A stretch of 64,000 bases of DNA. It comes from Anisus vortex. Taxonomy: Eukaryota; Mollusca; Gastropoda; Planorbidae. Each line of letters begins with the position of its first letter. Position 1 is the stretch's first letter. Of the stretch, positions 34,737 to 45,441 are shown one piece after another. The position numbers were made by a program, and so were the translations under genes. The DNA is taken from contig OX421509.1 of the NCBI GenBank assembly GCA_949126835.1, positions 14,936,279 to 15,000,278 of the forward strand. The letters are read 5' to 3'. The notes under the pieces are model-generated. The model was not told the DNA's origin. It saw nothing but the letters and a program-made list of their open reading frames with translations, and searched no databases.

Positions 34737-34944
34737 CATACATGTCAAGCTTAAGGCCCGAGGACAATATCAGGTCCGGCGTAATAAAAATATATATTCA
34801 GCCCGCTAGAGAATTCAATATTATGTCTTTGAAGAAAAGCTTATTACGTTCCCAGCTAATCAATGATTGTTTATCCAACTCGGCCTGAAAACTTATGTGT
34901 AATGTGGGTCGTGGCCTAATGTGCAAAGGAGTTGACAACCATGT
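34737..34944. mobile_element. Probable hAT MITE remnant
   Basis: Left CATGTCAAGCTTAAGGCCCG and right complement CATGGTTGTCAACTCCTTTG resemble the CAGGGGTGTCAAACTC..GGCCC ends of hAT elements. Flanks TACTAGAT and TACTATGC agree at 5 of 8 positions with TA in the centre. Interior non-coding. Ends are eroded, so borders may be off by a few bases. Confidence 0.45.
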
Positions 34945-35221
34945 TACTATGCAAAGCCGAAATCACGCACGCAGGGACACATCGCTCTGGCATGTTTTGT
35001 TAGTAAATGAACGAATATGACCGGAAGTGTTAGTGTACACCAACCTTTTAGGTTCACCATGCATGCATAATCATTCAAACTAGTCATGTGATGCAAACAT
35101 ATGTACAATTACAGTCGCACGAGAATGTCTAGCTGAGAGTAGAACATATAGATGTGTAAATGTGACGTGAGCCAAAAGTGGGCTTAAAACGAAGAAGAAT
35201 CATGGAAACGCTAACAGTAAC

Positions 35222-35311
35222 ACTGTACACTGCCGGACACTGCCGGACACTGCCGGACACTGTCGGACACTGCCTGACACTGCCGGACACTGCCGGACAC
35301 TGCCGGACAAC
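35222..35311. repeat. 10-bp minisatellite CACTGCCGGA, about 8-9 copies
   Basis: Two copies differ by one base (CACTGTCGGA, CACTGCCTGA). A stray TTGCCGGACAG occurs at about 35380. Confidence 0.95.
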
Positions 35312-35924
35312 GTATTAAGTACCTGCTTTGTATAGACGATGTAGGCTATGTGATCTATGTGTCAGTTAAACAGGCCCCCTTGCCGGACAGTAAGTCGGTC
35401 CAATGTGTAGATAAATACCGGAGCCTACAGGAAAGATAAGTCATACCCATAATCGTCTCCTAATATCTCAGTGACTAGATGACCTGTGTTGGTGTGACCT
35501 GATGACCTGTGTTGGTGTTGTATTTACTGACTGGACTTGGGGTGTTGTCTTGTTTGAATGACTGGCGTAAAGGAGTTCCAAAGGGATTGTGACACAAGCA
35601 GTCGTTAAACTGGTTATACGGTTATACTATAACACAATGTGGTTTAAGTGGGTATAGTAACTTACAATGTGGTACTGTAAGGTACAGTGTGTTCAAGTGA
35701 GCTAATTCTTAAATACTGTTTGCACTGTGTAGCACATTAATGGGTAGTGTTATCAGTGCGTTTCCACCGTGGGTGTGACTGTGGGTGTGTCTGTGGGTGT
35801 GTGTTTACATGTGTGTGTATGTCAACAAAAGAAAATGTTTACTAGAGATTTTACATTCCCTTTTTTGGACTCGGACAGAGATACACAAACATACACACGT
35901 GACATTCGCATATGCAATTGCGGG
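35312..35924. other. Spacer, nothing coding recognised
   Basis: A GTGGGTGTG-rich patch lies at 35768-35820. The two overlapping plus-strand frames reflect composition. Confidence 0.35.
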
Positions 35925-36212
35925 CCCTCAAGAAACCATTATATCAAAAATAAAACGGCGCAAGCTGCCATGGTTCTGAAATGTGTTGTGGACATAACAA
36001 CCTGCCAAAAAAGCAGGACAGTGTAGAGGGTGGAAGACGGAGAGGCCGTCAGATGAGATGCTGGTTCGGCAATATGACTGAACTATTGACAGCCGCTCAA
36101 GATAGTCAAAAATGGAGAAAGATGACTGCTAATGTATCCATTCGCCCACCCCCCTCCCGGGCCACCCAACGACCACAACGTTCAAGGGTCTGATGACGAT
36201 GATGATATGCAG
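35925..36212 (+). mobile_element. LINE 3' tail, family A (frameshifted RT C-terminus)
   Basis: Translates, across frames, as GPQETIISKIKRRKLPWF, then VEGGRRRGRQMRCWFGNMTE, LLTAAQDSQKWRKMTANVSI and a stop, ending in TGATGACGATGATGAT. The same peptide (EGGRRRGR..WF.N...LLT.AQD..KWRK..A.VSIR) is at 61028-61250. This is the end of a non-LTR retrotransposon ORF2 plus 3' tail. Non-functional. Confidence 0.8.
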
Positions 36213-36335
36213 AAAAAATAAAATAACTTTAAGATACATATATTATATAACTGCACACACGTGCACTAACACAAGTATATTGTACAGAATTATTAAAACA
36301 GGCGCTAAGAAAGTGAACGCTAAATTGGAAAAATA

Positions 36336-36449
36336 GTGAGGGGGGGGGGCAGAGATAAAAAGATAAAGAGATGGAAAGAGAGTAATAGAGAAATAAAAAC
36401 AGAAAGAGAAAAAGAGAAGCAAAGAGAGAGAGAGAGATTGAGAGAGAGT

Positions 36450-36519
<70 letters not shown>
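36336..36519. repeat. GA-rich tract and long (GA)n
   Basis: (GA)n runs from about 36440 to 36518 and directly abuts the LINE tail. Open frames on both strands (RERE.. and SLSL..) are artefacts. Confidence 0.95.
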
Positions 36520-36523
<4 letters not shown>

Positions 36524-36778
36524 TTTAGAAATACAACCCAATAACAACCTGTTGCAATGCTCAGATAAACACAAGGACAAAAACACTTTCCTTATCCCTA
36601 TATGCGAGAACAAATGCATCTAAGTACTTTTTCTTCCCGAGTGGCATTCGGGCACGGAATGGGTTGCATGAACAAACCAGGAAAATTAGTATCTTATCAT
36701 TTAAAACAGTAATAACGAGACTAGACTCGGACCACGGATGAAAGTAGGACGCAATAATCTTCTTTATAGAAGGAGCGT
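36520..36778 (+). mobile_element. LINE 3' tail, family D
   Basis: Encodes DLEIQPNNNLLQCSDKHKDK.. and, one frame over, FFPSGIRARNGL..EQTRKI and RLDSDHG, then GGACGCAATAATCTTCTTTA. The minus-strand copies at 2212 and 52970 are the complement of the same order. Several frameshifts. Confidence 0.75.
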
Positions 36779-37647
36779 CTTTAATATATTAGATAAGATT
36801 AAGAAATAGTAATCAAATTGGAAAAATAGTAAGAGAGACACGGGTATGATAAAATAGATGTAGGCGAGAGCGAGAAAAAAAAAGACTGGAAAACCAAAAA
36901 GGTATAAAATGAAGAAAGGAAGTGACTTAAGCGTATACACAGTCACTCTCACTCTCTCTCTCTCCCTCTCTCCCTCTCTCATTCACACACACAAACACAA
37001 AAGCCCCCAACGAAATCTCTTATAATAAAAAAAAATAAGGTATCATCTTATTGATTTCTTCGTTTAATGGTGACTGGGCTCCTAAAGTCTCAACTCAATC
37101 GTGATTCTTCTACTTCTAATTGGCTTTCATATCAGAACTGAAGGTCATCTAGTGCCCTCTCGCGCCTTCTCACAGAATTTTAACCACAAATGAAAACCAA
37201 AAAATGAGACTAAAACCTAAAACCTAACCACAATTTTTTTTAAACTACAGAACACAAAAAATATAAATATATAAAAATAAAAGAACTGGTAGTGATCAAA
37301 GGGAGATTATTCAACGTTAAAATAAGACTGAAGATCGAGGCATGTATTACCTCCCTTGTGAATGCTTGTTAAAATTCATTGCTTGTTTTGTGTGATATAT
37401 TTTTTTGCAGTAGCTTGAACTAATGACGCTAGTAGCGTTGCCGCGATTTAAAGCATATACCAAGGGACCGGTTAGCGCATGCTGTTAAGGCCCCCCAGAA
37501 CTTTAAAAAATCATGGTGATCCTTATATTATAAAGCCTATGTAATCCAAAAATGTGTGTAAAATAAAAATAAAAATAAAAATAATATTTTTTTGTTCGAG
37601 ATATTATGCAGCAATCAACACGGGCATACATCCTGGTTAACCTATAC
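36779..37647. other. Spacer with TC microsatellite
   Basis: A (CT)n-rich run lies at 36940-36980. AAGGGAGATTATT and ATTACCTCCCTTG flank 37300-37360 in inverted fashion. No gene. Confidence 0.35.
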
Positions 37648-38336
37648 CTGGGATGGGCAATCTATGGTACGCGTGCCAAATACGGCACGGCACCATTTTA
37701 TTTATGGCACGCATAACCATCCGAAATAATCGTCTTTGTAACGCATTTTCTCAAAAGCGATATTTTTTTTTTTAATTTCTCACTTGGATCCAATGTGTAC
37801 ATTTAACATGACCAAATGACAACTCGATTTCCTAGACCCGATCTGTCATTTGGTTTTAGCCTCCGCAACTAAATTTCGCTGACAAGACATCTGCCTCCAT
37901 ATAACTCTGACTCCGTTATTTCGATGTCTCTTCGCAGATGTAAAACGAATTTGAAAACACATTATTTTAATATTTCCTTTCGTTAAACATGTTTTTTAAA
38001 CCCCTACTGTTTTACTTGTATGTGAAGTCGGTTAATGCTACATTTATTTTGCTTTGTCCTATGTTTGTAATGTTTTATATTATCAATTACTAGCATTATA
38101 TATTTTTTAGCCTAGAGAAATATAATATCCGTGTTCTTGGTTGTTTGTTGCTCAAAGTTAAATGCGCTCTGAACTCACATTGTGTTTGTTGGCAGCGCTA
38201 TAGAAATAGGATTATTATTATAAGGTGCTTTTAACTACAATCCGTTTGTGTCGTTACTTCTGGCTCTTTAGAAAATGTTCTCAATAAGAAGTGCCACTTT
38301 TGGCACACACACGTAAAATAATGCTAACCACCACTG
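37648..38336 (+). mobile_element. Buster-like hAT element, copy 2 (689 bp, with nested LINE end)
   Basis: Left CTGGGATGGGCAATCTATGG then GCACGGCAC; right complement CAGTGGTGGTTAGCA. Flanks ACCTATAC and ACCTTTAC match at 7 of 8, and the left has TA at positions 4-5. Left GTACGCGTGCCAAATACGGC and right GTGCCACTTTTGGCACAC parallel the other family members. The greater length is partly due to a CR1/L2-like 3' end at about 38150-38222. No transposase frame. Confidence 0.75.
38150..38222 (+). mobile_element. CR1/L2-like LINE 3' terminus nested in the hAT element
   Basis: AATGCGCTCTGAACTCACAT, then GGCAGCGCTATAGAAATAGG and (ATT)n, with the same GCGCTATA..(ATT)n finish as the other family C copies. 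Confidence 0.5.
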
Positions 38337-38379
38337 ACCTTTACCATATTATCCAGTATTGTACCATTAGAACCATATC

Positions 38380-38700
38380 GATGATGGTCAATTCCTGATT
38401 CAGAAAGTATCTGTGGCGCCCTCTTTCTCCCCCATTGATGTCTTGACCCCCAACAGTCGGTAGGACATGGCGCAGGATAGGCCCCCAGGGAGTGCAGGGA
38501 TCAAGGAAGGTTCCCGGCTTGAGGAAGAATATCGCGCAAGGCACAAGAACGTCGGGGGGGGGGGGGGGGGGGACGGGGCTCCACTCCGGTGTTTTCATCT
38601 GCACCAAGTGTGACCGTGGCTGTATGTCCAGGCTTGGTCTCTCCAGCCACACGAGGGCCTGCAAGGGGAAAAGATCGTCTCGCGTGACGTAAAATGCCAC
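38380..38700 (+). mobile_element. LINE ORF2 C-terminal zinc-finger fragment (family F)
   Basis: The plus-strand frame ends FICTKCDRGCMSRLGLSSHT, then RACKG and a stop. The CxxC...SR.GL.SH...C finger is the usual C-terminus of a group of animal non-LTR retrotransposon ORFs. A G homopolymer of about 20 (38552-38571) interrupts the coding region just before it. No other part of the LINE is recognisable. Confidence 0.6.
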
Positions 38701-38989
38701 AGGATGTCTTGAGCACTTTCTAGCTTTCTTACTTTGCTTAATTGTAAACCAGCCCTACAAGTGTTTCCGACTAGTGCACACCCCCACTTCACTTCTCCTT
38801 AAAATAGTTCCATTAAATAAGCATTACATCACATCATCCATGTTAAATCCAAGTTACATCCATGTTACAATATATACACACATACCTGCCATGACAAAAA
38901 AAAAATATTGCAATTTACTTGCCTTCAAAATTTCTATAGCATGTTATAGTTGTTGTTTTTTATAAAGAGTTAAAAAAATAATGTTTTTT
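38701..38989. other. Spacer, nothing recognised
   Basis: ACATCCATGTTA-like motifs recur near 38835-38870 (three imperfect copies). Confidence 0.3.
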
Positions 38990-39070
38990 TATGACTTTCC
39001 TAACAGTTTCTGACAACCCATTCCCTGGCCATTTGCCAATCGCGAAGAAGAAAGGAAATGATATAAATAT
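38990..39070 (-). mobile_element. LINE tail fragment, family D
   Basis: The minus strand encodes YHFLSSSRLANGQGMGCQKL, matching SSLSSRLASRHGIGNLNKL at 52970-53390. About 80 bp only. Confidence 0.55.
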
Positions 39071-39902
39071 TTTCCTTGCATTTCGGAAAAAAAAGACGCG
39101 TTGACATCTTTATATATTTCTGAGTTAAAAATCAATATTCTATGTATGAACAATAGGCTACTAACATGTAACTTGTTAATCTTGATTCCTGAAATGTTTC
39201 TTTTTCCTGAACGATATACTCTCTTCAGAAGATCCCCCCCCCCCCACCACCACCCCACCCTCCTCTCTCTCTCTTTGTTTGTTTCTTTTAAAGTGTTTCC
39301 TCTCTTTAACTCATACAGTCATTCTTTGTCTCGTACACTCTATTATTCCTTAAAACTCCGTCTCCCTCCTTCCCTCCCCCCCCCCCCTCTCTCTCTCACT
39401 CTAACTACACCTCTGTGTAATCTACCCATTTACATATTATTCACCATGTGTGCTGTTAAAATTTTCAATCAATCGCTATTTAAAAGGGAAATTATTCAAA
39501 ACTATTTTTAGATCAAAGGTCAAGGTTACCCTTTCCCCGCCAATTTTCTCAATTTAAAAAAAAATAAATAACAGAGTCTATACGTTTGTGCTAATGATTT
39601 TTTTTCACCCTCTTGAAACTTGGCGTTACGTTGGGAATACATTAACAGTGCTACGGAATTTGATAATTTATGCTGATTTCTTTTTTCTTTAATGTTAGAT
39701 TCTGGGTGTGTGTGTGCGTGTGTAGGCTAAGGGGGGGGGGGGAGGGTGACAGTGAGACGATGTGCTAAGTAAATAACAAAAATGTAAATAACGATTAGCA
39801 CAACAAGTGACGTTGACTCAAGCTCTAGATGGAGAGTTAGAAAGGGTTAGACAATAAGAGCGAGAGTGAGAGAGAGGAGATATAGAGAAAGACGGACAGA
39901 GA
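39071..39902. other. Spacer with C-rich and CT-rich runs
   Basis: 39232-39410 is C/CT-rich (two C homopolymers). The frame at 39101-39511 is unconvincing as a gene. A G homopolymer lies near 39732. Confidence 0.35.
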
Positions 39903-40065
39903 CTGAGTGAGTGAGTGAGTGAGCGAGTGAGTGAGTGAGTGAGTGAGTGAGTGAGTGAGTGAGTGAGTGAGAGTGAGTGAGTGAGTGAGTGAGTGAGTGA
40001 GTGAGTGAGTGAGTGAGTGAGTGAGTGAGTGAGTGAGTGAGTGAGTGAGTGAGTGAGAGTGAAAA
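39903..40065. repeat. (GAGT)n microsatellite, about 38 units
   Basis: Almost uninterrupted GTGA/GAGT. Breaks occur at 39923 (GAGC) and 39970 (GAGAGT). Minus-strand LTHS frame is an artefact. Confidence 0.98.
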
Positions 40066-40132
40066 AAGAAATAAAAAAATAGAGAAATCAAGATTAAAGA
40101 AATAGAGTCTAGTAAAATTAGATATAATCCCA

Positions 40133-40224
40133 GGTAAATAAAGGTAAATAAAGGTAAATAAAGGTAAATAAAGGTAAATAAAGGTAAATAAAGGTAAGTA
40201 AAGTTAAATAAAGGTAAATAAAGG
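40133..40224. repeat. 10-bp AAATAAAGGT array, about 9 copies
   Basis: Each unit is AAATAAAGGT with two substitutions (AAGTAAAGTT). It merges into the next array through the shared AAATAAAG core. Confidence 0.95.
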
Positions 40225-40640
40225 TAAATAAAGCTAACAAGTGGCTAAATAAAGCTAACAAGTATCTAAATAAAGCTAACAAGTGGCTAAATAAAGCTAA
40301 CAAGTATCTAAATAAAGCTAACAAGTGGCTAAATAAAGCTAACAAGTGGCTAAATAAAGCTAACAAGTGGCTAAATAAAGCTAACAAGTATCTAAATAAA
40401 GCTAACAAGTGGCTAAATAAAGCTAACAAGTGGCTAAATAAAGCTAACAAGTATCTAAATAAAGCTAACAAGTGGCTAAATAAAGCTAACAAGTGGCTAA
40501 ATAAAGCTAACAAGTGGCTAAATAAAGCTAACAAGGGGCTAAATAAAGCTAACAAGTGACTAAATAAAGCTAACAAGTGGCTAAATAAAGCTAACAAGTA
40601 TCTAAATAAAGCTAACAAGTGACTAAAGTAAACTAACAAG
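40225..40640. repeat. 21-bp minisatellite, about 20 copies
   Basis: The unit is TAAATAAAGCTAACAAGTGGC; GTGGC alternates irregularly with GTATC. The 21-bp period keeps a minus-strand 7-residue (LALFSHL) frame open for 173 codons, which is not a gene. It seems to have grown out of the neighbouring 10-bp array, sharing TAAATAAAG. Confidence 0.97.
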
Positions 40641-41339
40641 AAGTTTATATTAGCACAAAAAGCAACTCCATTAGGATAACAAAAAGTTAAGGAAGTAAAA
40701 TTAAGCTAACAATTGCCTGAAGGTCTACCTTTTTTTTTCCACAAAAGGCAAAAAGCCATTAAAAAGAAACTACACATTCATTACGAATTTAATCACGTGA
40801 CAAAAAAAAAACTGAAATAAGAAACAAGATTTTCTGTCACAAAAATTATTGCGCGGGCCAAAGAGAGGCCATGTGACCCGCGGGCCGTGGAGCTGACAAC
40901 CGCGATACGTCTGTGAGTGCGTGCGGAAGTCATCTCGTCACCTCGTGCACCGATAGCGCGTGAAAAGAAATTTTGCCCAATGAATGAAAGATCGTTGTAG
41001 AACTGGCGGCAACGATTGAAAACTGAAGCTATTTATTTATTTATTCATTCTTTCCATATTTGCACTTGAATCGGACAAAAAAGCACTTGTGTAATTCTTA
41101 ACTCTCTTCTGTCTATATTATGTAAGCATGTGTCTGCTCCTCAATTTCCACGTCTGCCTTTACTGTGTCTGGTCTATATATGTTTCTCTAGCCCTCGCCA
41201 TTCCTTCCTCGCCCCGTGGCGTGATTACATATTTATTTTAAATTACTTGTTCGGAGATTAGCTGTAATAAGGGCACACAAAAAAAGGAGGGGGGGGGGCG
41301 TATTTATTGTCAGTGACACCCATCCGCTGTAGCCTATAT
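40641..41339. other. Spacer with a possible hAT right end
   Basis: 40850-40905 has GGCCATGTGACCCGCGGGCC then GTGGAGCTGACAACC, similar to the complement of a hAT CAGnGGTTGTCA..GGCCCGC end. No left partner found. Confidence 0.3.
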
Positions 41340-41770
41340 CCTGTTCAAATAGCTTTACTCCCGTCACTTCTTTTCTCTCTCACTCCCTCTCACTTTTCTC
41401 ATCCTCTCTCTCATTCTCTCTTTAACACTTTTTCTACTTACCTCATTATCTCAAACTCTTTCCTCCCCTTGTTACTCCATCTTTCTCTCCCTCCCCCCAA
41501 ACTCCTCTTTCTTTCTCTCTCTCCCTATCCCGACCATTTTTAATCTCCTCCCAATCTGTATCCATCCCTCTTTCTAAATCTCTCCCTAACGCTTTTTCTT
41601 TTCCTCCGCGTAACCCTCTCCTTTCAACACACTCTCTCTCTCCGTTTATCCCTTCCCTTGCCTCCTTCTCCTTACCTATTTCCCCATGCAACTCTCTCTC
41701 TCTCTCTCTCTCTTCCTCCCTCACTCCGTCTGCATTTTATCTCTCCATCTCTCCGCGACAGTGTGTCTTC
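41340..41770. repeat. CT-rich polypyrimidine tract
   Basis: Over 400 bp in which the plus strand is mostly C and T, with several CTCTCTCT runs. Frames on both strands are compositional. Confidence 0.9.
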
Positions 41771-42649
41771 TTGCGTACAAAGAGATCATGTAATTTCACA
41801 TTTATGTAAAAAAACTAAACGTCCAGCCCTAAACGTTCGACACATTGCTTTAAAGAAATCAATGATAAAACTAAAACCAGATATTATTATATCTTCTGCT
41901 ATCGCCAACCAATTTATCAATAATAAGCCAGACATCGGGCTACGTCGATTTTCTTTCTTTTAACCTTATTTTTTTCATATATGTGTGTCTATGTGTGAGT
42001 GTGTTTGTTTATGTGCAAAATCTTCGCCAAATTTCCAAGCCAGTGCGCAAGCGCAGAACTCTTATATTGGCCTGTCTGCAGCTTTGGCGAACGACATGAA
42101 CGTTTGAGCTTTCTTCCAGTATGTCACAGACAGGAGCTCAAGTTGCAAATTGTCACATACGGAGCTCAAGTTGCAATAATGGGCGTCGATTATTGCCAGT
42201 TTAAGCACTTTCCATGTCCGCGATTACAGGCCGCACCCCATCTAGATGGAATTTCTTGGGGAGGGAAGGAAAGGTCGATGGGGAGGGGGGCGACAAGTGG
42301 GGGACTAGGGGAGGGGGTGGCGGGGACTGTGTTGGAACTCGCCAAGAAGAAAAAAAAAAGAAAATTGTCATCTGTAATGGGCTTATGCCCATCAAACTAA
42401 AACTCGCCCCATGTGGGATTTGAAGGATATCAATTTCGTCGCTTTAAATCCATTTTCTGGAAATGTGTAAAAGTCGAGACGATTTTAGAAAGTATTTTTC
42501 TCTGGGAATTCGAGAAGACACGTGATGAGTTAGTGTAGGTTCAGAAACACTTAGAGAGTATGTGCGAGACGTTGACGTCATTATTGGAGAGTTATATCTA
42601 AATTATGTTCCTGAAAAATGTGAAAACTATAGGATAATATAAGTACTCT
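41771..42649. other. Spacer, nothing coding recognised
   Basis: 41999-42400 has a 133-codon plus frame with no recognised domain. A short direct repeat GGAGCTCAAGTTGCAA occurs twice at about 42132 and 42161. Confidence 0.35.
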
Positions 42650-42775
42650 TTTATGCCTGAGTGGCATCCGGGCATGGAATGGGTTGCCTGAACAAACCAA
42701 AAAAACAACAACCCAGTAACGTAACATCATTTAAAACACTAATAGAAATGCAGGACTAGACTTAAAACACTTCTC
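42650..42775 (+). mobile_element. LINE tail fragment, family D
   Basis: TTTATGCCTGAGTGGCATCC, GGGCATGGAATGGGTTGCCT, GAACAAACCA..., then CAGGACTAGACTT align with 36627-36730. Confidence 0.7.
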
Positions 42776-42812
42776 TGACTTATAGACTTATATCAACCTG
42801 AATATGATACAT

Positions 42813-42994
42813 CGGGGTCGGCAACCTACGGCTCGCCATTTTCAATGGTAAGCGGAATGGTCCAAAAATGGCAATTCAATCCCCTTCTACCAAAAAATTA
42901 AGTGCTAGAGGAAGATGACTTTAAAATGTTGGCACGCTGAATGAATTAGAAATCCTACTTTGGTACGCTATTATCAAAAGGTTGTCGACCGCTG
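42813..42994 (+). mobile_element. Buster-like hAT MITE, copy 3 (182 bp)
   Basis: Left CGGGGTCGGCAACCTACGGC, right complement CAGCGGTCGACAACCTTTTG. Flanks TGATACAT and GGATACAT match at 7 of 8 with TA in the centre. The interior right half (GTTGGCACGCTGAATGAATT..TACTTTGGTACGCTATTATC) aligns with copies 1 and 4. Shortest and probably youngest by flank match. Confidence 0.85.
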
Positions 42995-43189
42995 GGATAC
43001 ATTGCTAGTCTAAATGCCATCATTACAAATAAAAACGGGTAATGTATAATAATATACTAAAACAAACCAGAGTGTAAATTATGTTGTAAATGTCAAACTC
43101 TCTATCAAATTAGTTTTTTTTTAGTTCTAACCAAACGGAGTACATTGGACATAGTTTAGTACAGAATGATTCAACAAATTACATATTTA
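42995..43189. other. Spacer
   Basis: Nothing recognised. Confidence 0.3.
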
Positions 43190-43545
43190 TATAGCGCTAT
43201 GCATTACAATTAGTCTTCGAATGCGCTTTACATTAATTTTAACATATGTTATTAAAATAAATCGAAAAAGGGTGTTTTTAGTTTTGTTTTAAAAATGTCA
43301 ATATCATCGGCTTGTTTAATTGTGTTCGGAAGTTCATTCCACCACAGAGGTGCTACGAAGCTGTATGAGCGAGCTGAAAATATTTTTCCTTTTTACGTTT
43401 GGTATCTTGAGTTGTAGATGGATTTTGTTTGAACGTAGTGTTTTTCTCTCTGATATGTGTAGCTCGACCATGGATCTGATGTGCTGTTGAGATTGACCAT
43501 GAAGGCTTTTATAGAGCATAGTCAGAAATTTTGAATTTTATTGTA
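43190..43545 (-). mobile_element. CR1/L2-like LINE tail with RT C-terminal segment
   Basis: The minus-strand frame 43334-43519 encodes LYKSLHGQSQQHIRSMVELH, then a basic stretch and IFSSLIQLRSTSVVE; a shifted frame continues ..FKTKLKT, the usual end of these RT ORFs. The 3' part has AAAGCGCATTCGAAG and a GCGCTATATAAATATG terminus. Confidence 0.6.
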
Positions 43546-43649
43546 AGTGTTATATGTACCGCTGCAAATGTTTTTAGACATGTTAATGAGTAATGTAATA
43601 GTCATGATAAATATACCATTTCCCACCTATTGAATAACTTATTCGTGTA

Positions 43650-43800
43650 TGGAGGCTAAGGTGTCGCTGAGTCTAACCAGATCTGATGGGTACCTGACAA
43701 TAATTGGCATCACAATCCCCTAGTATGCACTGGACTGGGAGAACTCGTGAACTCTGCTCAACCGGCATTATTGACCAACTTCGTATAATGGGGTTACTTT
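43650..43800 (+). mobile_element. Partial SINE in the opposite orientation
   Basis: GTGTCGCTGAGTCTAACCAG, ATCTGATGGGTACCTGACAA and CAATCCCCTAGTATGC are the reverse complement of the usual family body. The tRNA head is missing. It is the only family member seen in the plus orientation. Confidence 0.7.
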
Positions 43801-43914
43801 TTGTAAAGACTTTTTATACAAATATAATTATAAAATTTACATGATGTAGAGTTTTCAACTAAAGATATTAGGCATACATTCCAACGAATATGTATGAATA
43901 TTAACTAGAACACA

Positions 43915-44960
43915 TTAATAAACTAACCCATAAAAACTAAGTTTTTATAATACTCCCTTTCTTTGTAAACTAAGTTTATATTTGATAGATTAAAATAAAT
44001 AAAGATCTACAGAATATCATACTTTATGAATTTCCACACTAAAATTTTGCGCATCCTTTTCTTAAAAAAAGCTTTGGCCCGCAAAAAAAAAACATAAAAA
44101 GATAACTCGCTGTGTTTCGGCTACATTCGTTTTCATTATATTTATTTCGTAAAAACTAACATATCCGAAACGTTTATTTACTTTTGTCTCTTCCGGTAGA
44201 GGCAGCCATGTTTGACGTAAAATATTTTCCTCGATTCGCAAATTGGTCGAATGAATTCGTGACTATTCCAAACGTTATGATGCTGAAAATTTGATAGAAT
44301 GTATTGTTAGTCGGGACAAGTCTGCTGCCCAAGTTTCAGCTCGATTGGAAGACGGGAAGTGGTCGAAAAATTGAATCGATGCAAAGTTTTGCTAACAACC
44401 AAGCTGACAGACAGACAGACAGTACGAGTTAATAAACGAACCCATAAAAACACAGTTTTTATTATACTCCCTTTCTTTGTAAATAAGTTTATATTTAATT
44501 TATATTTTGATAGATTAAAATAAATATAAGTGATATTATACCTTATGAATTTCCACAATAAAATTTTGCGCATCCTTTTTTTTCTAGCTTTGGCCCGCAA
44601 AAACCATAAAAAGATAGCTCGCTTTGTTTCGGCTATATTGTATCGTTTTCATTCTATTTATTTCGTGTAAACGAACATATCCGAAAAGTTTATTTACTAC
44701 CGTCTCTTCTGGTAGAGGCATACATGTTTTTTTTCATTGATTCGCAATTTGGTCGAAGGTATTAGTAACTATTCCAAATGCTATGATGCTGCAAATTTGA
44801 TAGAATGTATTGTTAGTCTGGACAAGTCTACTGTCCAAGTTTCATCTCGATTGGACGACGGGAAGTGGTCGAAAAATCGATGCAAAGTTTTGCTATCAAC
44901 CAAACAACCAAGCAGATTACAAGCAAGCAAGCAGACAGACAGAAAATACAAGTTAATAGA
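43915..44960. repeat. Tandem dimer of a unit of about 520 bp
   Basis: Copy 1 (about 43915-44429) and copy 2 (about 44430-44960) share, in order, TTAATAAAC(T/G)AACCCATAAA, ACTCCCTTTCTTTGTAAA, ATTTTGCGCATCCTTTT, GGTAGAGGCA, TTGATAGAATGTATTGTTAG, GACGGGAAGTGGTCGAAAAA and an end rich in CAGACAGACAG. Divergence is moderate, with short indels. Class unknown; possibly a tandem insertion of one mobile element or a simple segmental duplication. Confidence 0.9.
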
Positions 44961-45229
44961 AAGGGAGTAAAAATAAACTTTAGTCCATTAAGAACTTTAA
45001 ACAAACACTCATAGGCTAAGGACATAGTGGTTTGTTTTTTAAAATATTTGGAAGAGATCCGGTACCGGGATGTCAAAGTAAAATTAGCAGGTCGCAAAAT
45101 AGGAAGGTGGGGAAAAGTTTAAAGCATCTAGATACCCTGCTGCACTTTGATTGAATATTTGGCTCCAGATGAAACGTCTGTAATAAATGCTACACGAATT
45201 TTTTAACAAAGTCGGACAGTGTACTAGTC

Positions 45230-45441
45230 CAGGAGTCGGCAACCTTTTGATAATAGTGTGCCAAAGTAGAATTTCTAATTGATTCTGTGTGCCAATAACC
45301 TAATATTTCTCCTGCTCTAACATTTAATTTCTTGTAGAAAAATAACTACTCGATTGGCATTTTTCTGAAATCTTCCGCGTGCCATTGAAAATCCCTCGGC
45401 GTGCTAAGTTGGGCACGCGTTCCATAGGTTGCCGACCCCTG
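45230..45441 (-). mobile_element. Buster-like hAT MITE, copy 4 (212 bp)
   Basis: Left CAGGAGTCGGCAACCTTTTG, right complement CAGGGGTCGGCAACCTATGG: 17 of the first 20 bases agree. Flanks TACTAGTC and TAGTAGAG agree at 5 of 8 with TA in the centre. Read on the minus strand it aligns with copies 1 and 3 (GGCACGC.., ATTCTACTTTGGCACACTAT). Confidence 0.85.

Noticed and set aside
40118..40639. Leucine-rich 173-codon minus-strand frame that could be mistaken for a membrane protein
   Set aside because: Exact 7-residue period of the 21-bp array.
42000..42423. Frames of 133, 64 and 69 codons
   Set aside because: Gly/Pro-rich through G-run composition; no domain, and they overlap one another on both strands.
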